From Anaerolineaceae bacterium (lineage in GTDB: Bacteria; Chloroflexota; Anaerolineae; Promineifilales; Promineifilaceae): DNA of 64,000 nt. Positions 58,004 through 64,000 of the stretch are shown here, piece after piece. Numbering within the stretch: position 1 is the first letter of the stretch; each line of letters opens with the position of its first letter. The translations under genes were made by a program, and so were the position numbers. The notes under the pieces were generated by a model that was given only the letters and a program-made list of their open reading frames with translations, was not told where the DNA came from and searched no databases. The DNA lies in contig PABI01000123.1 in the NCBI GenBank assembly GCA_002699125.1, positions 186,001 to 250,000 of the forward strand, written 5' to 3'.

Positions 58004-59604
58004 CCAGCCACCGGTTCCAGGCGCGCCCAGGCCAGCCAGCTCCACGGGGAAGTGGGATATTGCTGGATGAGTTCGAGGTAGATGCTGACGGCGTTCTCTT
58101 CGTCGCCGCTCAATTCATAATTCAATCCCAGCAAATACAGAAGATGAGAGGGTTGATAATAACTTTCTTCTGCATCCATGCGATCCAAAGTTCGTTCAAG
58201 AACACCTTGCAGAAAACCTAAATCTCTTTCTGTGAGTATTTGCCGCTGCACAATAGGAGCTTGATAATAAACCAATGTGTTCAGTTCTTCATCGCTTTCA
58301 TCGAGTACATAGTCTACATAGTCGGAAGAAACATCGTAATCATAGGTATCAACCAGAAAAGTTGAATCGATTAACAATGAACTGCCAGCATAGTCGATAT
58401 CTGATGAGGAGCATTCCGATCTATTTGGTTCCTCTAAAAATTCAATAGTTGAATTTACTTCAGCTCCTTGCCAGGAATAAAGATGCCTTTCTAACCAATT
58501 GCAATCGGGAAAATCAAAGTTGTAGTGAGGTTTAACAACTTCAATGTCTGGAACTGAGTCGTTGTTAAAATCTGCAATTGTGTATTCAGTGTCAAACGCT
58601 GCACTGAAGGATCTTTCATCACCAATCCACAATGTGCCAAGTTTGTTTATGACACCTTCATTCCACGAGAATATTTCAATAAATCCAGGATGACCAACTG
58701 CGGTACTGCCATCTATGCGTGTTACTACAATAATTTCATTTGCACCATCACCAGTTAGATCGATACTAGTTTTTAGTTCACGACCAAATAATGAACGTAT
58801 GAGTTGTGGCGAAAAATCGTTTGGAATCAAGTGATAGGTTCCAAAATCATCTTCATATATCGGCACGAAAACTCTGAGGTCATATCGAATAAATATGGCT
58901 TCAACTAACCATTCTGAGAATTCAGGATCGTAATCTATGGAAATTGCACGAAAATTGACTTCCGACCATATCTGAACTATCGGGTCGAATTCAATCTTGT
59001 TTTGATTAAGAAAATTAACCATACCAATCTGAAGTGCTTGCGGAACAATTTCTGGCACAAAAAATGAATATCCCTCACCCAGACAGTTTTCTGTGTCTTG
59101 AATCAGCCAGATTGCGTTCTCCCATTCCTCATCCGTAAACTTGCCAGCTTCATATGCGAGCATCCTAAACAGATCTTGTCCTGCGTAATCAATCAGAAAT
59201 TGGTGATCGCGATCATAGTTACAAGTTTCCTGCATCGTCAGTAGCAATACTTGAAACAAAATTGCCGCATCCGGCTTCGTTAATTGATAGTTTGCTACAT
59301 CCACATCTGTAATCGAAACCGCAGGGTACGGCTGACCATCAGGCCCAGTTTCAAAACGGACAAATCTTTCGGGGGTGGTCGTTATCGTTGGTTCGAGTGT
59401 GGGGGTTTGTGTTACCGTATTTGTAGGCACGACGGTCTCTTCCACAACATTCACAGGCACGGCCGTTTCCGTCGCAGTGGGTTCAATGGTTGGTGGTGGG
59501 GTAGGAACGGCCGTATTCACCACAACCTCCTCCCCTTCCGCACAGGCCACCAACAGCCCCAAAACCAGAAAAGCTCCCACAAAAACCCAGCCCCACTTCA
59601 TCAT
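58000..59604 (-). CDS. Lipoprotein with FG-GAP/VCBS-like loops, paralog of the 42549-43919 protein
   Basis: A 534-residue lipoprotein (Cys21 in LGLLVACAEG), with a Thr/Pro spacer to about residue 85. The middle region holds Asp-rich loops DLTGDGANEIIVVT and DFNNDSVPDIEVVK like FG-GAP repeats, and the C-terminal region has TPR-like helices (LLYLLGLNYELSGDEENAVS). The layout equals that of the protein at 42549-43919. Start taken at ATG 59604 (or 59601); upstream codons are not protein-like. Surface protein of unknown role. Confidence 0.75.
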   Translation of the reverse strand: MMKWGWVFVGAFLVLGLLVACAEGEEVVVNTAVPTPPPTIEPTATETAVPVNVVEETVVPTNTVTQTPTLEPTITTTPERFVRFETGPDGQPYPAVSITDVDVANYQLTKPDAAILFQVLLLTMQETCNYDRDHQFLIDYAGQDLFRMLAYEAGKFTDEEWENAIWLIQDTENCLGEGYSFFVPEIVPQALQIGMVNFLNQNKIEFDPIVQIWSEVNFRAISIDYDPEFSEWLVEAIFIRYDLRVFVPIYEDDFGTYHLIPNDFSPQLIRSLFGRELKTSIDLTGDGANEIIVVTRIDGSTAVGHPGFIEIFSWNEGVINKLGTLWIGDERSFSAAFDTEYTIADFNNDSVPDIEVVKPHYNFDFPDCNWLERHLYSWQGAEVNSTIEFLEEPNRSECSSSDIDYAGSSLLIDSTFLVDTYDYDVSSDYVDYVLDESDEELNTLVYYQAPIVQRQILTERDLGFLQGVLERTLDRMDAEESYYQPSHLLYLLGLNYELSGDEENAVSIYLELIQQYPTSPWSWLAWARLEPVAG

Positions 59605-59773
59605 CCACCTCACCTGACACTTGAAGACTTGTACACCGGCCACTTGCAAACTTGCAACCTGCCACATTATAAAACAATCAATCCCACTTTGAAACAGTTC
59701 CCCCACCCTGTAAAATAGAACCCAATATCCCAACCGCAAAATTTCGCGGCAAAAACCACAATTATCGTAACCT

Positions 59774-59804
59774 AATTCTCTGCGCCTCCGCGCCTCTGCG
59801 TTAA
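59774..59804. repeat. 'ctctgcgcctccgcgcctctgcgttaa' repeat
   Basis: TTCTCTGCGCCTCCGCGCCT followed by CTGCGTTAAG, close to the copy at about 23530-23562. It lies directly upstream of the AOR gene's ribosome site. Confidence 0.55.
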
Positions 59805-59823
59805 GCTTTTAAGGAGACCCATC

Positions 59824-61761
59824 ATGTTACACGGATTCACTGGCAACATCCTGCACGTCAATTTAACCAACCGTACTCTGGAAATTGAAAATCCCGATGA
59901 AGAATTCTACCGCCACTACCCCGGCGGCAGCCTGCTGGGATTGTATTATCTCTGGCACAACACCCCGGCCCACGCCGATCCCCTCAGCCCGGAAAACACG
60001 CTCACCTTTGCCCTCAGCGCCCCGACCGGACTGCCCGTCAGCGGGCAGAGCCGCTGCACCGTCACCTGCAAATCCCCCAGCAGCGGCGGCGTAGCCGACA
60101 GCCAGGCCGGTGGCTTCTGGCCCGCCGAGCTCAAATACGCCGGCTTCGACGCCATCGTCGTTAACGGCGCATCCGACACGCCCGTCTACCTCTGGCTCAA
60201 CGACGGCGAGGCGGAACTGCGCGACGCCACTCATCTTTGGGGCAAACCCACATTGGAAGTAGACACCATCCTGCAAGATGAAATTGGTGACCAGCGCATT
60301 GAAATTGCCCAGATTGGTCCGGCTGGCGAAAAGCTGGCCAACTTTGCCGCCATCATGAACATGAGCAACCGTGCCTGGGGCCGCACTGGCGTCGGAGCCG
60401 TGATGGGCAGCAAAAAGCTCAAGGCGATTGTGGTGCGCGGCACGCAAAAAGTGAATCCCGCCGACAAAAAAGCGGTCACGGAACTTTCCAAGCAAGGGGC
60501 GAAAGGGTTCCCCGGCAGCGGCATGGAAAACTTCGGTCGGTACGGCACGGCCGGGGTGGTGATGAGCCAGCACAACGGCGGCGGCCTGCCCACGCGCAAC
60601 TGGGACGCTGGCGTCATGGAAAACGCCGAAGCCATCGGCGGCGAGCGACTGTACGACGAACTGCTGCGCGGTGCGGAAGAAGGCAAACAGGACAAAGACG
60701 GCCGTGACACCTGCTACGCCTGCATCGTGCGCTGCAAGCGCGTCGTCGAGTCCGAATACAAAAACAATCGGCTGCGCCACGAGTACGGCGGCCCCGAATA
60801 CGAAAGCATTGCCACTTTCGGCTCCTACTGCGGCATCGATGATTTGCACGCCGTCACCTACGCCAACCAGCTTTGCAACGAATACGGCGTCGATACTATC
60901 TCCTGCGGCGCCACGATTGCCTGGGCGATGGAATGCTTCGAGAACGAGGTGATCAACCTGGAAGAGACAGACGGCATCGAGCTACGCTACGGTAACGCCG
61001 AAGCAATGATCGCCATGCTCAAAAAGACGCTCAACCGCGAAGGTTTTGGCGATATTTTGGCCAATGGCTCGGCCAAAGCCGCCGATTTGCTGGGCAAGGG
61101 GCACGAATTTTTGCTGACGGTCAAAGGCCAGGAGCTGCCGGCCCACATGCCGCACGTCAAGCGCAGCCTGGGCGTCATCTACGCCGCCAATCCGTTTGGC
61201 GCCGATCACCAATCGTCCGAACATGACCCGATGTACAGCGAAAAGGCGTACGAGCGCTTCTACAAGGAGCGGATGGACCAGATTGGCCTGCACACGCCGC
61301 AGCCACCCAAGGCGATCAATCCGGAAAAGATCGAGTTTGCCCTGAAAACCCAATACACCTACAGCGCCGCCGACACCATCAGCGTCTGCCAGTTTGTCTA
61401 TGGCCCCAGCTGGCAGATGTACGGCCCGCAAGAGATGGCCGACCTGATGCGCGCCGCCACCGGCTGGGACGTGGACGTGGACGAGATTCAGGCCATCGGC
61501 CGTCGCCGCCTGAACCTGATGCGGGCCTTCAACGCCCGCGAGGGGCTAACCCGCGACAATGACACACTTCCCAAGAAATTATACAAGAAAGCGCTGGAAG
61601 GCGGCCGTTCCGATGGCATCATTCTGGAAAACGAAGAGCTGCAAGCCGGGCTGGAGATGTACTATGAACAGGCCGGCTGGGACAGCGCCAGCGGCACTCC
61701 CACCCGCGCCACTTTGGAAAAAGTTGGCCTGGGTTGGGCAGCGGATGATTTAAACATCTGA
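59824..61761 (+). CDS. aor: Tungsten aldehyde:ferredoxin oxidoreductase (AOR family)
   Basis: A 645-residue protein. It oxidises aldehydes to acids with ferredoxin, using a tungsten bis-pterin. N-terminal GFTGNILHVNLTNRT and PGGSLLGLYYL are typical; [4Fe-4S] ligands are Cys297, Cys300, Cys304 (CYACIVRC) and Cys522 (ISVCQF). GRTGVGAVMGSKKLKAIVV and GVDTISCGATIAWAMEC are family signatures. AAGGAGA precedes ATG 59824. It complements the tupABC tungstate transporter and could link aldehydes and acids to the acetyl-CoA pathway. The physiological aldehyde is unknown. Confidence 0.94.
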   Translation: MLHGFTGNILHVNLTNRTLEIENPDEEFYRHYPGGSLLGLYYLWHNTPAHADPLSPENTLTFALSAPTGLPVSGQSRCTVTCKSPSSGGVADSQAGGFWPAELKYAGFDAIVVNGASDTPVYLWLNDGEAELRDATHLWGKPTLEVDTILQDEIGDQRIEIAQIGPAGEKLANFAAIMNMSNRAWGRTGVGAVMGSKKLKAIVVRGTQKVNPADKKAVTELSKQGAKGFPGSGMENFGRYGTAGVVMSQHNGGGLPTRNWDAGVMENAEAIGGERLYDELLRGAEEGKQDKDGRDTCYACIVRCKRVVESEYKNNRLRHEYGGPEYESIATFGSYCGIDDLHAVTYANQLCNEYGVDTISCGATIAWAMECFENEVINLEETDGIELRYGNAEAMIAMLKKTLNREGFGDILANGSAKAADLLGKGHEFLLTVKGQELPAHMPHVKRSLGVIYAANPFGADHQSSEHDPMYSEKAYERFYKERMDQIGLHTPQPPKAINPEKIEFALKTQYTYSAADTISVCQFVYGPSWQMYGPQEMADLMRAATGWDVDVDEIQAIGRRRLNLMRAFNAREGLTRDNDTLPKKLYKKALEGGRSDGIILENEELQAGLEMYYEQAGWDSASGTPTRATLEKVGLGWAADDLNI

Positions 61762-61765
61762 TCTC

Positions 61766-61817
61766 GTAGCCGCGGATTCTTTCCGCGAGGGTCTACGCGG
61801 AAAGAATCCGCGGCTAC
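61766..61817. repeat. 'gtagccgcgg' hairpin repeat, copy 3, perfect 22-bp arms
   Basis: The arm at 61766-61787 begins GTAGCCGCGGATTCTTTCC; the arm at 61796-61817 is its exact complement ending CCGCGGCTAC. The loop is 8 nt (AGGGTCTA). It follows the AOR stop by 4 bp and may serve as its transcript end. Confidence 0.8.
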
Positions 61818-61827
61818 GCTTTGGGGC

Positions 61828-63411
61828 ATGAAACGATCAAGCTGGCTAGAACCTGCTTTGCTGCTCCTCATCATGGCCCTGGCCGCTTATCTGCGCCTGT
61901 GGCGTGTGGCCGAAACGCCCGGCTGGTTCAGCGATGAAGGCACCCATTTAGAGATTGCGCGCCATTTGCTAGACGGCCGTATCCAATACCTCTCCGTCAC
62001 CCAATCAACCCTGCTGTTTGCCCGGCTGCCGCTGTTTGAATGGCTCCTGGCCGGGGTAGCGCGTCTGTTTGGTTTGGGGATGGGCACGCTGCGGAGCGTA
62101 ACGGCCGTTCTAGGCACGCTTTCGGTCGCGTTGCTGTACGCTATGCTGCGCGACATCAGCAAAGATCGCTGGCTGGCATTGACGGCAGCATTGTTGTTGG
62201 CCGTTTTTCCAGCAGCCGTCATCTACAGCCGGTTTGGCTTCAGCTACAACTTGTTGGTGCCGCTGCTGTTGGTGGCATTGTGGGGACTGTACCGCTACGC
62301 GAATGGTTCGCAGGTTGGACTGGTGTGGGCGGCCGGTGCCATTGGCCTGGCGCTGATAACAGATTTGTGGGCCATCAGCTTGCTGCCGATTTTGGTTCTG
62401 GTTGTTGTTTGGCACAATTGGCGGGATGCTTGGTGGGGGCTGCTGATTGCTTGGCTGCCGCTGGGGGTGTTTACGGCCGTTTCTCTCTTAACCGTGCCCG
62501 ACGCCTATTTATTTGATTGGCAGTTCACCCTTTCCCGCGTGCGTTTACCGCTAATCGCCCAGCTGCGAAATTTGACGACAAACATGGTGACACTCCTTAG
62601 CCAAAGTGGCTGGCTGGCAGTCGGCGTCGTTGGTATTTTTGCCATCAAACCGGCCCGGCTGCAAAAGCTGGTCTGGCTGTTCTTGTTGGTGCCATTTGTC
62701 GTCATCGGGCGCACAGCGGCTTTATACAGCCTCAGCTTTTATTACACGATTCCGCTGCTGCCCTGGCTGGCGCTAAGCGGCGCAGCCCTGGTACGGCATG
62801 GAACAGGTAGGTTCACAGATGCGTCCAACGGGAAGACTGCTTTTTCACCGCGGAGAGCGCAGAGAACGCAGAGTTTTCTCTGGCGCTATTTTTTCTCCGT
62901 GCCCTCCGCGTCCTCCGCGATTAATTTTTTCCGCAGCGCCACGGATGCAAAAGGCTGGAGTATTTTATTGTTGGCCGGTTTGCTGGTTGGCGGGAGCAGT
63001 TGGTTATTGGCCAGGCAGGTAAATGGACAGGTGGAAACGGCCGTTGATCCATTCTTAATCGAGGCAAACGCAGCCCAGGAAACGGCCGATTTTCTCAATG
63101 CCCACATCCAGCCCGAGGATCTGGTTATTGCCTCACCCACGTTGGCCTGGATGATAAACGGCCGTGTCGCCGACTTTCAGCTGGCAGCGTTGGCCAGCGG
63201 AAACGAGACGCCGCACATCCCTACTGATTTACCAGCAGAGCGACAGCTATTTGATGCCGATTACCAGCAGGCTCGCTTCGTCGTGATCGACCAACTGTGG
63301 CACAATTGGGCACAGTTTAACGTCCCCGGCGTAGCCCAAATCATGGCAGAGGTCGCCCAATGGCCGCTGGTTTTTGAGTCCGGCAATGTACAAGTTTACG
63401 AAAATCAATAG
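61828..63411 (+). CDS. Family 39 glycosyltransferase (ArnT/PMT-like membrane protein)
   Basis: A 527-residue protein with about ten to eleven membrane helices. The first loop contains GWFSDEGTHLEIARHLLDGR, with the acidic pair used by GT39/GT83 enzymes that transfer sugars from polyprenyl phosphate. It is a likely partner of enzymes such as the GT2 at 56473-57432. Residues about 339-371 (FSPRRAQRTQSFLWRYFFSV onward) are encoded by an in-frame copy of the 'ccgcggagagcgcag' repeat, which adds an odd basic loop. The soluble C-terminal part covers residues about 400-527. Confidence 0.82.
   Translation: MKRSSWLEPALLLLIMALAAYLRLWRVAETPGWFSDEGTHLEIARHLLDGRIQYLSVTQSTLLFARLPLFEWLLAGVARLFGLGMGTLRSVTAVLGTLSVALLYAMLRDISKDRWLALTAALLLAVFPAAVIYSRFGFSYNLLVPLLLVALWGLYRYANGSQVGLVWAAGAIGLALITDLWAISLLPILVLVVVWHNWRDAWWGLLIAWLPLGVFTAVSLLTVPDAYLFDWQFTLSRVRLPLIAQLRNLTTNMVTLLSQSGWLAVGVVGIFAIKPARLQKLVWLFLLVPFVVIGRTAALYSLSFYYTIPLLPWLALSGAALVRHGTGRFTDASNGKTAFSPRRAQRTQSFLWRYFFSVPSASSAINFFRSATDAKGWSILLLAGLLVGGSSWLLARQVNGQVETAVDPFLIEANAAQETADFLNAHIQPEDLVIASPTLAWMINGRVADFQLAALASGNETPHIPTDLPAERQLFDADYQQARFVVIDQLWHNWAQFNVPGVAQIMAEVAQWPLVFESGNVQVYENQ
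62844..62938. repeat. 'ccgcggagagcgcag' hairpin repeat inside the GT39 gene
   Basis: CACCGCGGAGAGCGCAGAGA at the left and CCCTCCGCGTCCTCCGCGAT at the right, the same element as at 15207-15270 and 40329-40423, here inside coding sequence and keeping the frame open. Confidence 0.75.
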
Positions 63412-63441
63412 ACATATTTCTAGACGGTAAGGTAAGGACGC

Positions 63442-63855
63442 ATGAGTAAAGAATTCCCGTTGGAGAGCATGGCTTTAACCCACATCCTCGTCGTGAGCGA
63501 TTTAGATCGAGCCAGGAACTTTTATCGTGACGTGCTGGGCGCCACGATTTACGGCGAATACGGCGGCACCTCCATCGTGTTCGATTTCGTTGGTGCCTGG
63601 CTGCTGGTGGTTACTGGCGGCGAGCCCAGCAAAGACAAGCCGGAAGTCACGTTTGCGCCACCGACAGACCTCAGCCGGGTGAGCCACGCCATGACAATTC
63701 GTGTGCCGGACTGCCAGGCAGCCTACGAAACCTTAAAAGCACGGGGCGCACAGTTCATAACGCCGCCGGTCGATTGGGGCTACGAAATTCGCTGCTTCTT
63801 CCACGACCCGGATGGGCATCTTTTTGAGATTAGCCAGGTTGGAGCAAAAGAGTAA
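63442..63855 (+). CDS. Glyoxalase/VOC-superfamily protein
   Basis: A 137-residue VOC protein: LTHILVVSDLDRARNFYRDVLGATIYGEYG and IRCFFHDPDGHLFEISQV give the His and Glu metal ligands of the fold. Members include lyases, dioxygenases and resistance proteins; no specific function can be read. It starts 30 bp after the GT39 gene with a GGTAAGGA ribosome site. Confidence 0.9.
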   Translation: MSKEFPLESMALTHILVVSDLDRARNFYRDVLGATIYGEYGGTSIVFDFVGAWLLVVTGGEPSKDKPEVTFAPPTDLSRVSHAMTIRVPDCQAAYETLKARGAQFITPPVDWGYEIRCFFHDPDGHLFEISQVGAKE

Positions 63856-63864
63856 ATATTCAGG

Positions 63865-64000
63865 ATGAGCAATTCAGATTCAGTGACCAGGAAAATTGAG
63901 CGTGGCCTGTTCGGGGCAGCGCGCGCCTCGGCCCGGCTGAGCTATCCGCTGCGCTGGGAAAAGCTGGAGATCGATGAGAACCGTTCGCTGTGGGCATCTT
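63865..64000 (+). CDS. Unrecognised protein, 5' part only
   Basis: 45 residues are visible: MSNSDSVTRKIERGLFGAAR, then ASARLSYPLRWEKLEIDENR and SLWAS, running past the window end. The stretch is basic and amphipathic. No family recognised from this fragment. The start ATG 63865 lies 9 bp after the VOC stop codon. Confidence 0.5.
   Translation, partial: MSNSDSVTRKIERGLFGAARASARLSYPLRWEKLEIDENRSLWAS

Overview
The window looks like a chromosomal segment of a Chloroflexota (Anaerolineae-type) bacterium. This is inferred from gene content and style: Wood-Ljungdahl carbonyl-branch genes next to molybdenum-hydroxylase genes, threonine/proline-rich lipoproteins, SARP/NB-ARC regulators, toxin-antitoxin pairs, and gene gaps filled with short inverted repeats. 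It is moderately GC-rich. It carries roughly 95 copies (hand count) of the palindromic octamer ACGGCCGT, inside and between genes. I saw no rRNA, tRNA or CRISPR array.

Region 1 (1-11217, minus strand) is one operon-like block for acetyl-CoA synthesis and cleavage: an HMA-like small protein, Ni-CODH (cooS/acsA), a fusion of acetyl-CoA synthase (AcsB) to the corrinoid protein small subunit (AcsD), the corrinoid protein large subunit (AcsC), the reductive activator (AcsV), a radical SAM protein, and the start of the methyltransferase AcsE. Only the carbonyl/methyl-transfer half is visible.

Region 2 (11373-38834, mostly plus strand) is a catabolic stretch. It holds the medium and small subunits of a xanthine-dehydrogenase-family Mo hydroxylase, an amidase, FdrA/AllF, a DUF1116 (AllG) protein, a tandem cyclase, an alpha/beta hydrolase, the large Mo-hydroxylase subunit nearly 20 kb away, a CaiB-type CoA transferase and a thiolase-like protein. 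The large subunit carries the form II signature, so a ureide or N-heterocycle pathway is more likely than CO oxidation. The stretch is interrupted by a VapBC-like pair, two MNT/HEPN pairs, a SARP-NB-ARC regulator, a zincin-like protein and a broken phosphoesterase gene.

Region 3 (38923-41849) is tungstate uptake: a ModE-like regulator, a clear promoter with a ModE-like operator, and tupABC. It matches the tungsten aldehyde:ferredoxin oxidoreductase at 59824-61761.

Region 4 (41843-64000) is mixed: a HI1419/HI1420-type toxin-antitoxin pair with its operator, a prokaryotic pentameric ligand-gated channel, a selenoprotein of the GrdB/PrdB family with an in-frame UGA followed by a SECIS-like hairpin, a DeoC-VOC fusion, an EamA transporter, a MerR regulator that lacks its dimerization helix, an ECF sigma/anti-sigma pair next to Asp/Asn-repeat surface proteins, two paralogous FG-GAP lipoproteins, glycosyltransferases, the AOR and VOC proteins.

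The strongest points for follow-up are the UGA-containing selenoprotein, the AcsB-AcsD fusion, the dispersed repeats that have entered reading frames, the iterated octamer, and the tungstate promoter/operator.
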